The notes: generated from the letters alone by a model not told the origin. A DNA stretch of 64,000 nucleotides from Xylaria sp. FL1777 (GCA_022578965.1 MU400512.1:496001-560000), one strand, 5' to 3'; shown: positions 22,840-35,746, numbered from the stretch's first letter. Numbers and translations: made by a program.

Positions 22840-23888
22840 TCTCCATTAGCCCGATAAGGAATAAAATATTCATTTTCCAGATCATGTTTTCTAGTAAGAT
22901 CGTAGATCCCTTAATTACCATCGAACTCCAGCTCCATGGACCTGGGTCTTCAATGCTCTCTCTGGAGTAGCTCCACAATACGGTGGTTGTCGAAGCGTGG
23001 ATGGCAATAATAAGTGCTCGAGGCGCCTAGGGATCAATTCAACTCGTAATATTCGAGTCAATATGGTTCACTGTTCTCCTAGTAATAGGCACGTATTTAC
23101 ACCTGTAACATAATTGTAACACCGAATTATTTATTTTCATTAGTATCTATACTTGAATTAGAGCTCGTTTCAATATCAAGTTAGGGATGTATTTACCAGC
23201 ATGTCTCTCTTTCGGTATACACGAAGCAGCCAATTCTTCGCAGTGTATCCCAGCTCAAATTAGCTAAAATATCTATATTGGAATATACCCTGTGGAATTC
23301 CATTTTGTATTATTTTTTTTGAGTTCTAGAGTTAACCCATGTGAGTATCTTCCGACATTGTTGCCGAAGTTCAAGGCCACTACAGATTTACACCAGCCGT
23401 GTACATCTACAAGGAGTCCCCGCAAGTGTATCGACAGAATCTAAAGAACCAGTATATAGACGCCTTCAAGGACGCCAAACTCACTACCTTCTTTGGTCCC
23501 GATTCCCCGAGCCAACCGGTATTAGAACTGGCGGTGTTCGTACGCCCTAAGCACCCGAGGGGAACCCTACAAACAGTAGGCTGTTCCATAATACCCCTAC
23601 TTTTATTCTTAGTCTACTGACCGCTTCTTCTCTTATACCGCTCCTTAGCTACTCCTCATTCTTACATTCGTTTTAAGATTTTATGTTCTCACAAGAAGCC
23701 TCAGCTCGTCTCCTCTTTGCCCCTAACATTATGCACAGACACAAGCCTCAATAATCTGACTCCTCCAGCCAACTTTACCAGAGCTCGTTTCAAGATCCAT
23801 GCTTGAGAAGTTTGTCGTACCTAGCTTGAGTTTGCTAGATCGGCGTGTCTACAAGCATCGAATAACCTATATCATTTCGTCAATCAAA
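22840..23888. other. AT-rich intergenic with one coding-like stretch
   Basis: The first 500 bases are AT-rich and hold nothing recognisable. A 16-base motif of the form AGAGCTCGTTTCAA occurs near 23160 and again near 23780. A coding-like open stretch without an ATG runs from about 23345 to 23617 (separate entry). About 23620-23790 is pyrimidine-rich and resembles a fungal promoter ahead of the orphan gene. Confidence 0.5.
23345..23620 (+). pseudogene. Coding-like open stretch without a start codon, possible gene remnant
   Basis: One plus-strand frame is open for about 91 codons between a TGA at 23342 and a stop at 23618. The translated residues look protein-like, including VYIYKESPQVYRQNLKNQ and LELAVFVRPKHP, while the other two frames close earlier or look random. 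There is no ATG near the beginning and I found no convincing upstream exon. I do not recognise the family. It could be an internal exon of an unrecognised gene or a truncated relic. It sits just upstream of the promoter-like tract of the orphan gene. Confidence 0.3.
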
Positions 23889-24584
23889 ATGCCCAGGTCA
23901 GGCTATGACAGTACAAACTGTAAATACTTACAGGAAGCCAGAAGAAACCACAAAGCAACTCAACCTTCCCATAACGCCTCAGACGCTGGGATCCGGACTA
24001 CAAGTAAACCAGAGTCTTCTACTCCTGTCTCAGATCTGACCCCGTCTTCCTCTCCATATTCTCCTATACAAACACCAATGGATTCAGAATCATCAACGGC
24101 TGAGCCATCTTCGTCTCCTGCTTCGTCGACGGTTATTCCATCTACTATAGATCTATCAGCTCCATCTGTTGTGCCTTTCCAAGAGTCTTCAACCACAACC
24201 CCATCTCCGGCCGGTTCTGCTTCAACATCGACCAGTTCGACACCCTCTTCAGTTCATCCTTTATCAGCAATTCCTGCAGTTAAACTTAATAGAACACTGC
24301 TACCTACAGTCCGTGTAAGCCCGGGATATGTTGAGCACACCGGCAGCTACCGAGTCTACAATAACACTACGGGACGTGGCTGGCGTTACTCTCCACCGAG
24401 TGCAAGATCGATGAATTCAGTGCGCTCATGTAAGTTGTTTTATCATGTATCTTTCCTTGGTATTCATTATTAATGAATAGCACCAGCAGGCCAGCGGGAG
24501 CCAGATCCAACCGTTCCGGGGCAAGGAAGATCAAGAAGGCGACATCAAACATCGCTTCAGTCGGTAACTGGCACAAAGAGCTAA
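23889..24584 (+). CDS. Hypothetical Ser/Thr/Pro-rich protein (orphan)
   Basis: Proposed model of two exons, 23889-24429 and 24481-24584, giving 214 residues. The 51-nt intron has a GTAAGT donor, a TTAATG-like branch site and a TAG acceptor, and it joins in phase 1. I prefer the ATG at 23889 because of its AAAATG context; the frame is also open from an ATG at 23799. About residues 40-140 are low-complexity Ser, Thr and Pro. A short ordered-looking segment follows (VSPGYVEHTGSYRVYNNTTG), then a basic Arg/Gln-rich tail. There is no signal peptide, membrane helix or known domain. The family is not recognised and could be lineage-specific. The intron and a pyrimidine-rich upstream tract support a real gene. 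The AT-rich, frame-broken neighbourhood is a caution. Confidence 0.45.
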
Positions 24585-24659
24585 TCGAAGGCCTCGGGCC
24601 TAGGAGGCGGTAAGAGAGGCATACCGTTCATCGTTTCCACAGTTATCAACTACTCCTCG

Positions 24660-25830
24660 ATGGTGGTCGACTCGACCTATATGGCACTCCGATCCTCCAC
24701 TCCGGATAACCCCAGTCTAGAGTGTAGAATAAACACTGAAGAATGCTTCAACCCCGAAATCCCCGACGATTTAGACCCTTTAGATGGTCCAGAGACAACC
24801 ACGCCTAGAAGAGGAGGAGGAATAGGACAACGAAAAGGCGGTTAAAATACCCACTGCAGCAAATCTACTAGGCTGTCCCGGTCGAAGTATAGAATCGGTG
24901 CCATCTGCCCTTTTCGACACCAATGATGCAGATAAAATGCGCCGATTCAGATCTCCGGAGTGACGACAACTTGTATGCCGTCTCTAGGGTAATTCATTTG
25001 CTTCCAGTTACCTCTCACAACGGAAGGATTTGTCTAATTTGCAAACAAACCATAATTGTAAGTCATACTCAATAAACTTCAACTGTAATTACTAGCGTTA
25101 TTAACCTGCAAGTTCAGCCTATTCAAGAAGTACAATGCTGGCCTAGAAATACTTCAGCCGTCTCCCATAAAACGCGAGCGGAATTCTTGGCACCATTACC
25201 AACGACAATGATAGCAGAAGATCGCATGGCACTCTTGACCGGCCTTATAGCTCGAGCCAGAACAACACCATTGACATCAAACATGCGGCAAGCAATTGAT
25301 CTCGAAAATTCTGGTCGTGATGAAAACCTCTTGAAAGCCGTCATCTACGTAATGGAAAGGCACAATAGTAATCTCATCGAACACGAGACCACAAACCCGG
25401 GAATTTGCTTAGACCCCGACTTACTAGGTCTCGGGAAAGACCGCAAAGCGAGAAACCACTATGTGTTTCAAAAGCCACGGAGCCATAGACGATGGACGAA
25501 TAAAGGAACCGATCCCCTGACAATCAAGAGGTCGCAGTCAACAGTTGAAAGCAGTTTCAGCACGGCAACTCCTATAACATCTATAACAACTCCGATACCA
25601 CCATTTCTCACGAAGGGCAAAAATATGAAAAAGGCGAGTTCATTACTTTGATCATCGAGTTTTTAAATGGAGGAAAAACGACGCCGGTACCGTTAGTTTG
25701 GCATCTACAGCTCCATACCTCTACAACCAATCTGATTTATCTATTACATCTAAAATAGTCGGAAAAGCTGGTATACCTGAGCACCTAATATATGAGGAAT
25801 AATATGATTAGTTAGAACGTAATGAAATAA
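24660..25830 (+). pseudogene. Patch of coding-like stretches in shifting frames
   Basis: Successive plus-strand stretches look protein-like but lie in different frames. One runs from the ATG at 24660 to 24845. A second covers about 24829-24963 and reads KIPTAANLLGCPGRS. A third runs from an ATG at about 24923 through a CLICK motif to a GTAAGT near 25055. A fourth covers about 25084-25651, and a fifth, in another frame, about 25574-25759. Stops and frame changes separate them, and I could not join them with good splice sites. The reading may be a degenerate gene, an unrecognised multi-exon gene, or chance. No mobile-element enzyme motif is visible. Confidence 0.25.
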
Positions 25831-27283
25831 GTTGATTAAGGAAAGCTGAGCCGATTGGTAACTGTCCGAAGTTAAAGGCATCATGAGAAAATAGAAAGAG
25901 ACCCCCTATTTGACCTGGGCTAGTATGACTAAGCCAAGCACTCAGGGGCTGGTGCGCCGTAGCCACTCCCGCCACTCTGCTTCAATAGAGGCAAAATAAA
26001 AGAGCATGATTTGTTAGTATAGATTTTAGGATAAACAAATGTTTTTCAAAGTAGTTGAGATTATCACCCTTTCCTCGCTGGTGAGCATCTTGGCCTTGGG
26101 CCTGGGGCCTGTTAAAAGATCTACACTATACTGATGTTAATTATACATCAGATCAGTTGAACCTACACATACCACTCAAACATTCCCAAAACTGAAAATC
26201 CCCAGGCCGTGAAATAAATTCGATCTCTGTTACAATCTTCTCTGACTATCAGAATCGGGGGTTGTTCGTATCGCGTCGATCCGTGGCTGCCGATACACAG
26301 GACTGCCCTTAAACGTGTGCTGCTATCGATCGCGCTTGAACTAGTAGATGGAGTAAGATCGAGCTTGATCAGCACTACCAGTATTAGTGTGAATCTTAAT
26401 TATAGATGTGGCAATCGTCAACTTAATTTCAGTGCCGAGCAGCCGTAATAGGGCGTAGGGGGAGACGTGTCGTAGATATTAACGCGATGGGTTATCGCCA
26501 GCCCTACGTGTTATGAGTAGTAGGTGTGGATCTGAGAATTATCACTTTAGATGGAAATGTGACATCATAGCATTTTAGATTTTGTTTCTATTTTTTTTGG
26601 GTTGCTATTCTTATTTTCTTCCGTCAGAATGTGGTCTAGCGGATACCCTCGATATATTCATCCCATAGTAATTGATAATCAGTCGATGAGTATTAATGAG
26701 GGAGACGAGGAATCATAGACTTCGCAGTACTATGTCCATGCCCTTACTGTATTCGAGGGCCCCAGGTGATTCATTCCATAGCGCTTTCTTTCCCTCGCCT
26801 CTAATTCGTAAGATCAATAGCCCATTCCCAGTTCCCAGGCTCAAATAACCACCTTCACTCAAACGAGCCTGCCGTGAATAAATGGGTATCTCCGTTTCCG
26901 AGACGCCATTCAAAGCGGTCTGATAACAAAAATTGGCCAGCAAGCAAGGAGGTGTTTATGTAAAAGGAGTTACTTATGATTGAAGTTCGTAAATCAACTG
27001 GGCTATAGTGCCGGACGCATTGTGGTCGAAAAATCGAAAGTGGCCGGTAACTTGAAAATTAATGTTGATAAGATAGCTAGCCCATGTGCTTGTTTTGGTG
27101 TCCCACAACGCCTTTCAGTATCCAACGCTAGCTGATGCCACAACCTTGATAGGTGACAAGATGATTAATAAATGGTATCTCTTGGGATAAAATGTGAAAT
27201 TCGTTATTAACGTGCAAAAATATCTTGCACTGGAAAGTCGCGATGGTATGTAGAACTTCCAATGCGAGTTGACTCCGATAGTG
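25831..27283. other. AT-rich intergenic region
   Basis: No gene is supported. Open stretches are under 100 codons, with random composition on both strands. The last few hundred bases should hold the 3' UTR of the minus-strand gene ending at 27284. Confidence 0.6.
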
Positions 27284-28447
27284 TTATTGCTCGGTGTCAA
27301 AATCGACGAATGACTCCCAACCTTCGATTCCAGGACCACCGCATCCAGGAGTACCGAAGTGGGCGAAGTTGTTAGGTGACGGCCTCTCATTAAAATCCGT
27401 CTGAACGTCAAGAGGTGGGAAGAATGACTCGTAGTACTCGTTTGAAGACTTCAGGGGGTCTTGGCTCTCTAGTTCATGGCGATTGAACTGATGGAGAGAT
27501 GATACACCATCATACTCATCAGGCATACTGTACGATGATGCCGTACCATCGCCAAAGAAGTGCATGGCCATCGGGTCACTCATATCAATATTAGCCATCA
27601 TTTTGACCTCATTGGGCAGTTCCGATGTGAAGCTGGAAGTGGACTGCTGAGCTAACTGTGGGTCGAGTGGCAGATTCGGAAAACCAGGCTGGGTAATCTG
27701 GTATGGCGTACTAGCAGATTCCGTTGCATCTGTACTCGTCGTGGTTGGACTAAGATCAGGCGTTGGGGCGGAAACAGCAGGAGGAGTGGTATTTGGCGAC
27801 ACATTCGGCACCGAAGTATCCGTCCCTGAAGAGTGGGAGTGTGTTGACACGGTACGATTCCTGCTAACCGAGGATGCTGAATCTGGAACAGACGATGAAT
27901 TATGATGATTATTCATAAGGGGCGACATGTAAAGTGAATTATGCGTCTGTTGCGAGTAGTTGGCAGCCTGGGGAAACGCCTCGCTAAACATTTTGTTGAC
28001 TTCATTGTACTTCGCCATTGTGGCCATCGCCGTCTGGCTGGCGATATATGCGCTGACCCGGTGATTCAATTCGGGCGAGTCGGTTTGGAGGTGAACGGCT
28101 AGAGACTTGTACGAACGTGGCATGTCATCCTCCATCTCCTCGTACATCTCTTCTTTGAGGACAATCTCCTCGCTGACTTTTAGACCACGACCTGTTCTCT
28201 TCCGGTGAATGTCTGATGCCATCTTAGCTGATTGAACCCTAGCCTCGAGGCTACGATCTGCTCGTCGTGATGCTGCTATATACGCCCTTTCCTGGTTTTC
28301 CTCGTGCGACCTTTCGGTCTAGAAAAAATAGTTAGAACGCCGAAAAGCAAGGGATAAAAGCTCAAAACTTACTTTTTGCGCCTTGGCAGGTGGCAGTTTT
28401 AGATCAGTCGACATATCGGCCAAAATGTCGTAAGATCGCTTGGGCAT
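27284..28447 (-). CDS. Conserved fungal protein, possible regulator (function unknown)
   Basis: Two exons, 28447-28373 and 28318-27284, giving 369 residues; the 54-nt GTAAGT...TCTAG intron with a CTAAC branch site joins in phase 0. Exon 1 gives MPKRSYDILADMSTDLK; without it the protein would wrongly start at an internal Met (residue 58). About residues 25-110 are a conserved-looking, charged helical block with motifs ENQERAYIAASRR, IHRKRTGRGLKV and EEMYEEMEDDMP. The rest is low-complexity Ser/Thr/Asn/Pro with an acidic, aromatic C-terminal end, the composition of many fungal transcription regulators. No Zn2Cys6, C2H2, bZIP or homeobox signature is present. A nuclear regulatory role is inferred only from composition and from the very long upstream region. 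I recognise this as a conserved filamentous-fungal type but cannot name a characterised member. Confidence 0.8.
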
Positions 28448-31400
28448 GAATGCGGCCTATGCGAATATAGCTGGGCGAGATGAATTTGACGAAAGAATGG
28501 GCACCGGATCACTCTAGCAAGTGACGATGCTAGCAAGATACTGGACCAAGGCAGATGGGCTCCTGGTAGAGCGGCTCAGACGAAGATATCAACCGCCGGA
28601 ATAAACTATATAAGTTTTCCGTATACCGTCAATGCCGCTGGAAAGTAAGGATATTCTCAATGGGGAGTGGATGGTGCTGGGAATGGTAAGATGTCGGAGG
28701 CTGGTGTCCAAGCTCGCCGGCATGTGCAGCCGAAAAGGCAATAAGAGACGTGGAGAGTTGCTGATTGAGCCGTTGGAGTCAATGGGAAAACACGGTTCCG
28801 TATTGGTTGGTCTGCCCAAAAACACAAACCTAGGAGCTCGTCGCCGAATCTAGACCTGGGCTTTGACAAGACGCGTCCGTCAAGTTTGAAAGAGCGAGAG
28901 CCGCATATACCGGACGAGCAAAGCTAATCAGACTTCGGCCCTGCTCATGGGATGGGATGGCAGGCAGGGTATTTAAGTATGCAAGAAGTTTGTTTAAAGT
29001 GTTACTCCCAAAGCAGTGCTTTAGTGTAGTGTGGTATGTTGTGTTGTATGGACGGATTGGATAGGTTGAGGTTGAGGTTGGTCTACAAAGAATGTGAGAG
29101 ACAAAAGGAGGAAAACATGGCAACATACAAGCCTTACCTAGCTGATGTACCTACCCATATATACAGATACCCGACCTACTTACTTGCCTGGCTGGCTAGC
29201 TGGATTAGATAGCTACTCGGCACACGGCGGCACAGGGGCGTTGGGTGGAATGGGAAACAGCAGAATGGAGCATGGAAAATGGAGAATGGCATGGCCGCAT
29301 AGCGTAGGCCGGTGGCCACGATGACATAGCACGCAGCATATCACTGTGCGGTTCCACTGCCTAGTACGGAGCAACAGCTCAGAGCTCATAGCTTGGAGCT
29401 TGGAATTGCGTAAGTCCGCCGTAATAGCAGAGGCGGCACCCAAGTACCTATCTCCTATCTTCCTGTACCTGTCGGGGCCCGTCCGCAGGGGCGTGTGCTA
29501 TGCTCCGGGCAGGCCAACGAACCGGTAGCAGGGATCCAAGCACTGCTGGCGTGGGCGTGGGATGGGAGTTGCAGCATACGCAGCATAAGGCCGTGTTCTG
29601 GCCGTGTTCCGGATCATAGCGATCGATCGTAGCGCAGAGCCCAATAAAAAGGATGCACAAGCTATCCGCGGTGCTGAGACGACAGGGATTAATAAGGCGG
29701 CACATCGCAGCGGATAGTGCAGCGTGTACCGCCCTATTCCCAAAGCAGCTTGGCAGACATCACTGCTGTTACTCTGTAGAGTATACGTTGTACTAAGACA
29801 CTTGATAATAAGGTACCAGACCTACTACATACATGGTATTTTCTCCGCAGCATCCATAATAATGTAACGTTGGGACATTATTGGAACTTGAATACACGGC
29901 TACTTAGACACAACGACACAATCTAGATACATGTAAGTTGCTTTCATCCATGGTATCTATGATAGTAGGTACGGCACCTAATTTACTTATATGTATCTGC
30001 CCAATACCCGTACCTCCATAGGTAGCAGCAGCCTTAACACATTTTCTTAACGGCTTCTGTCACATTGATCATTGCTCCATCAACTTTATGTAGTATATAC
30101 CACCTACTGCAAGGCTTCTAATTCGCCCCAGACTTGCATGATACCTTTCGGCGTTTAAGTTAAGTATTTCCCCTAGTTAGTTGCTTTCAGGTACTGTATG
30201 AGTACCTAGGATGTAGCTTATATCCGAAACGGTTTAAGTATGTCTACGTACACATACATATACAATATGCGTAGATTTCGGTACTAATACCTATGCGTAG
30301 ATCTAAACCACGACTATCGCGTAGAGTACACATACACTATACACTAACTGTGATGTTGCGGATGATTGCCATTGATTGGTGGGAGGTCTGCATAGTGCAT
30401 TGCCAAGTCGTTCGTTCAAAAGCAACGCGGGGATCCTACCTAGATGCTCAGGGGTTGTTTACGTGTTATACCGCGGCCATCGGACGACCACATAGGCCAA
30501 TTGAGGCGCTAACGGCTATCTGTGTTTAGAACTCTGGTCTATACATGTGATGGGACAGAACAGAAATCCTGACGTAGAGCCTGATCATGCCGCATTAACG
30601 TGCGCCTTTTTTTTTTTTTCCTCCTGAGAATTGGGCGCCGCATGGACACCCATGGCACATAGATATATCCCTAAAGCTGTCTATACTACAAATAGTTGCA
30701 CGATGGATCGATCCCACGGTGCGATCTGAACGCATATGGGTGAAGATGCAGTAAGCATAGTGCCGATTCGGGGGGGATATCCAGCTAGTAGACAATCTTC
30801 ACCGGAACTTGTTGGCTCATAGTTTCTCCGAGGAGAGTATACTACTGTAGGTGCCGTAGTACCGGTATGCTGTGCCGAAAGGTTTGTAGTATCTGCCTAA
30901 CATATACATGAGTACGCTCTCAACCTACCTAACTATATGCTCTGCCTTAACCCCTAGGTAGGTAGCTTAGGCTAGTGTCGTTGGACGGCTTTTGACACAT
31001 CGTCCTATATTCCCGCTTGCAAGACTTGGCCTCCTGCAGGCCCAGCGGAGTGTAGAGATGCCCCGTTGCGAGGGGAGGCGAGCGGTCTGGCCGCGGGATG
31101 CGTCTGCCTAGCGCACACGTGCAGATCCCAAAGGAGAGAGAAAGAGAGAAAGGGGAGAGAAATCGACGATTCACGTCATAATCCTCGATCGCATTGAATC
31201 TGCTCAGAGAGCCACTTGTTGAAAGCTAAGGGCCGTGTTTCCTGTTTCGGGGCTGACCACTGGGCTTGGGCGGGCTTCACCTGCCTGGCCGGCGGAGCAA
31301 AACATCCGTCGCAGCTGCGGTGTCCAGAAAAGTACTTCGCGCCTTAACAGTTTCCTGGAGACCTCCTCCGGGCCAATCAGCCGCCTGAATTGGACTCGCC

Positions 31401-34400
31401 GCGCGCACCACGCATTGCACGTCGCATTTGCCACAGTGTGGCTGGGCAGCCATCCCTGCCAATCCCACGCTATGACACGCGTGCCTCCCATATGACGCAA
31501 AAATAAGCATGGCATTTCTTGCTTTCTCGTAATGCCCCGTCACATTTCCCATCTTCGCGGAATTTTTTCCATGCCCACAATTCCCGGTCCACAGCGGCCA
31601 CTACGTAGTTGTCCTGCCTTCTGTCCTACCTATCCGATGATAAATATGATAAATATCCCGATGGCGGCGATAGGCGTACATGTCAGAAAGGACTCTCATC
31701 TCTGACTGGATCCCCAAGTCTCAAGATTTAGTTTCAATCGACTCGGAACTAAATCTCCTTGCGTCGAGCTGCAGCGTCTTCAATCGGGACGGGTGAGGCG
31801 AATGTACGACCTGGATCCTTTCGATATCTTCTCGCCCCCCAGAGATCTACATTTTGACAGCTCCTGTCAAAGATACTAACTAGCTAACCTAGGGTAGTCT
31901 ACTACATACTTAGAGCCCGGGTCGATTCTCACCGTCCATGGCACTGGTCCATCTTTTAGGTGCCGCGGGATCGGTGTGCTCTAGTGTTAGGACTCGATCT
32001 CGTGGTTCACATATGGAGGAGACCCGGACTGGTGAGATGACGAGCCTAATGCAGCTCTATCTTGCGGCAATCCTTTTCAACGAGTAAGGAATATGCGCAT
32101 AATTAATCAGAGACATGGCCTGGCAACCACGGCCCAATCGGCTGGTAAGGATGCGCTGCGTAACATGTATTATGCCAGCTCGATTCTGGTAATTATCTGG
32201 GTTCCTATTGAATCATGGCCATTTACATCAACCAAAGAATATCTACCAACAGGTAGACACACTTCAAGTTGCACTACGCGTAGCATGAGCGAACTACAAT
32301 AATGGTGCTATAAAGCCTTGAATCGCAGATCGATTCTCGAATAGCCATGTCGCTTGCAAGACGGACAGGAAGGGGGGCAAGGTTGGCTTTAGATTCCAAA
32401 TGCACCTGGCTGCCTAGAAGCAGAGAGCGTTCATTCTGTTACATTCTTTCCTTGGGCTAAATGACATGCATCTAGTCCAACTGCTTGTTCTATCACGGCT
32501 CTGCATAATCATGGCACACCGCTCCATTGAGACAACTTCATGCGCAGGTCAATAGATGAGCACAAGACTTTACGCGCTTCTGAAAACGTACAACGAATGA
32601 CTACTAGGTTTACGCGTGCTCCCACCTAAACCTAATGTGCCAATTCAAGATGCATCACCGACCACTCGTCTCCTCTAACCTTAACCACCGTGCTTATTAG
32701 AGCTTGACTGAGGCAAAGAACTTACGCACTCCGCTGATTCAATGGTTGGTATCATTCGAATAGTGTGCACTACGACCTATATAATTAACCGCCTACCTAA
32801 CGGTCACCATTGTCGTCTGCAGTATATACTACATCCCCTGTCCGGCATTACATAAACGCACTTCCTATTGATGTGACACCCGCAGTTGTCAAGAGAAATC
32901 AGTCTCATAGCGACTACCGCCCACCTTCGCTATGTACACTCTGTACCTGCTAAGGTATTATGAGGGGCTCTTAACTTTGAAGACACTTATCTTTCCTACC
33001 TATTGATGGAGCCGGTAGCGAACGACAACTACTTCCTACCTAGTGAAGTCCACATCCGGCCCAACAAAGAGGTTACATATGCTTGTCCCATGACTGAGTA
33101 CGTGATGTACGACGGTCGGTACAGTCTCCAGCCCACATTCAATTCTCTATCGCCTAATGGAAAAAGGTTTCATTGCACTGATTTTGGGTATACCAGTCAC
33201 GCTCTCTGCATTTTCCCACGACGCAGAACTAGTGCGAGTTGTAAACATTTGACTCAATTCGTTTCCTATCATCCACACTTGAATTGGGGATTGATTGCAT
33301 TGGTAGTATGTGATTGCAGCTCAATAATCGCTGACTGGATGTAATAATCTGTCCGCCTCAATGATGCTCTTGCACGTCCGCATTTTATCTGGCCAGGAGA
33401 TTCTACTTCAACTCAACCGTGGAGATCTCACATGATATGACATTAAGGACCCGAGGGATAGGAGCGTTCAAGAAAGTGTTTCATTTAAACCGTTAAATTG
33501 AATTTTGCATAATCAGGAAATATGATCCTTAAGCAGTCCATGCACGATCAGTTGAGTCATGGTTGCAGTTTCTCGCACAATATGGCCGAAGACTCTTTAA
33601 AACTTATCTGATGTATTATATACCTATAAGGTAGGTGTCAGGGACGGAGAGGGAAATGTCGCTTCAACAGACAGCCATGCAGTAACTTGGGATATGAGAA
33701 AACACTTACAAGAAGAACGAGCCCCTGATAACGACAGAGGACACCCTTATCTTCTCACACGGGGCCGTCCGTAAGCACCTCAGAAGACCCTGCGATTCAA
33801 CGAGGAATACGCTGCCTGGCAGGAGTCATTTGGCGAGAAAACTGACAGTCCATCCTGCGAGGCGGCGGTTCTTGAATTCTGCCAGTAGAACAACGCCTTC
33901 GTGCGCGGGGCGTGGGGGTACCTACCTTCGGAGCCGGCGATTCAGCGCCTATTTCACCACGATGTTCTCTCGTATGACGGAGCGACTATCAGTATGATGT
34001 GGTTTGTGGCCGTGGCCGTGGCCGTGGCTCAGCTCAGCTCAGTCGTGCGACAATGGAGATGGAATCTTCAATTTTGCGCAGCGAAGTTGGCATGTCACTA
34101 ACTGCCTTCAGTTTTGTACGTTCATGGCGGCGGCATGGTCGCCGGTAGTCATCGATGTCATAGCGGCGCAGTTAACTCTCCTCGCTGTACTCTCCTCTCG
34201 GGCCGCCCTCCCCGTCTTCGGCGTCGAGTACCGATCGGCTGACGCCTGAATTCCCTGCTTCTACTCCGCTGGAGGACTGCTATGCGGCGCTCATCTGGCT
34301 CCTTTTACATTTACGCGGGACTCGACATTAATCGAGCACGGATCGAGTTAATGGGGGATAGTACTAGCGGTAAGTATGCTGCCGCGACGGCACCGTTAGT

Positions 34401-35594
34401 TCATGATAGGGGTCTCAATCCGCCCGCCAAGGTCCCGGGCGCTCATATCTCTGATGCTCAACGATCGCGTGGCTGTGAATTTGGCATCTAAGGGAGGTTT
34501 ATCCCTCTTGGCCTTTGCTACTGTCCCTCTGCTCAATATTCGCATGTGTTTGCGTGCGTGTTTTGGATTTGGTGCTGGGCGGTGCGACGGCGGCATCAGC
34601 CTGTTCAGATATCAGGAGCTTACCGGACACATACGGTGATGTGGGAGGGTTGGCAACGAGTGCGCTGTGTCTACGTAGAGATTGGAGAAGGTGGACGTCC
34701 ACGTTAAGTCCCCATCTGCTGCCCGCTATTCTGTATGGTTTTGAGGCTGCCGCTGACGATGAATAAGAATCGGTCAATTGGTGTTTCAGAGGGAAATCAT
34801 AGATACTTGCTCTGGTATTGGCGAATCGATCAAAAAACTGCTTTTCTTGACGAGATTCTTCGACCTAGGTAGATAGATATGTAGATAGACCCAGTCAGGG
34901 CCACGGAGAATAATGTTTTAGAGGCCGTCATGATGTTCGCGGTGACCAGTCCAATGGAAGCCGACAAGAGCAGACTTGACTTCTTGCTGTCACTAGGTGA
35001 TGACGAGTTCTACTAGCAAGCTCGTCTGCTTACGCCTCATTTCATTTCCTACTTAACATTGATTCCCCTTCTCCTAGTCTAGACTTAGGTGCTGTTTAGC
35101 TTCTTGTCTTTTCCTCTTTTCCTCACTCGTCTCCCCTTCAACGCGCCAACGGGGGCACCAGCGTCGCTCATTGTTGAACAAGCACTTATTCTTGCGGAGA
35201 ATATTTCGTAAACCGAGGCAGACTAGAAAAGTCGGGCTCTTCACATTCGTGCTTTTTCTTTTAACAATTAAATCAGGAATTGTAGGCTAAACCATCCTTC
35301 TTGGCAACAAGTCTCGGGATTTTCTTAAAGCTGAGCCCCCTAGGACTCTGCCTTAAGCACCATTTTCGATCGAAATATATATATGTAACGCTAGTCATGC
35401 TTTGATAGCTCCCATTTATTTATTTTTTCTTCGGGTACACATAAAACATGCAGACTTAACAGCAAATAATTCCGGCTGAAGCCTCGCTCTTTTTAGGCGG
35501 TCCACTTGGATGAATCCGCTTAATTCCCACACCCGTTTTCCTTGCGGCATAGTGACCAATACCACACTCACCACTCACCAATGAACCCTCCAAT
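28448..35594. other. 7.1-kb gene-poor region
   Basis: Upstream of the putative regulator gene. I found no credible coding region on either strand. The longest open stretches (33003-33344, 31204-31515) lack recognisable motifs and splice partners. The sequence is not uniformly AT-rich; 29200-29600 and 31000-31500 are GC-richer and could be promoter or non-coding RNA sequence. A GGCCGT tandem lies near 34008-34026. Many TAGGTA/TACCTA motifs occur. No transposon enzyme or terminal repeats are seen. Confidence 0.5.
34008..34026. repeat. Short GGCCGT tandem repeat
   Basis: Three successive GGCCGT units in non-coding DNA between the putative regulator and tRNA-Lys genes. No function can be assigned. 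Confidence 0.6.
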
Positions 35595-35706
35595 GCCCGG
35601 TTAGCTCAATCGGTAGAGCGTGAGACTCTTACAACGAGCTCCCGCGGGGTTCCACCTGCGGGATCACGTGATCTCAAGGTTGCGGGTTCGACCCCCGCAT
35701 CGGGCT
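35595..35706 (+). tRNA. tRNA-Lys (anticodon CTT) with a 39-nt intron
   Basis: The mature 73-nt tRNA folds as a standard cloverleaf. The acceptor pairs GCCCGGT with ATCGGGC, the D stem pairs GCTC with GAGC, the anticodon stem pairs TGAGA with TCTCA, and the T arm reads GCGGGTTCGACCCCCGC. The anticodon loop is CTCTTAA, giving anticodon CTT (lysine). The intron occupies 35632-35670, directly after the purine at position 37, the normal eukaryotic site. It contains its own CCCGC/GCGGG hairpin arms (35641-35645 and 35658-35662). The T-arm sequence supplies the B box for RNA polymerase III. A T7 terminator follows at 35747. CCA is not encoded, as expected for a nuclear gene. Confidence 0.96.
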
Positions 35707-35746
35707 CAATCCCCGATGCTTCTCAGATAACTGAGAATAGCAACGA

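Noticed and set aside
33003..33344. 113-codon open frame
   Set aside because: No recognisable motif or splice partner, unremarkable composition, and isolated in non-coding DNA. It is not listed as a gene.
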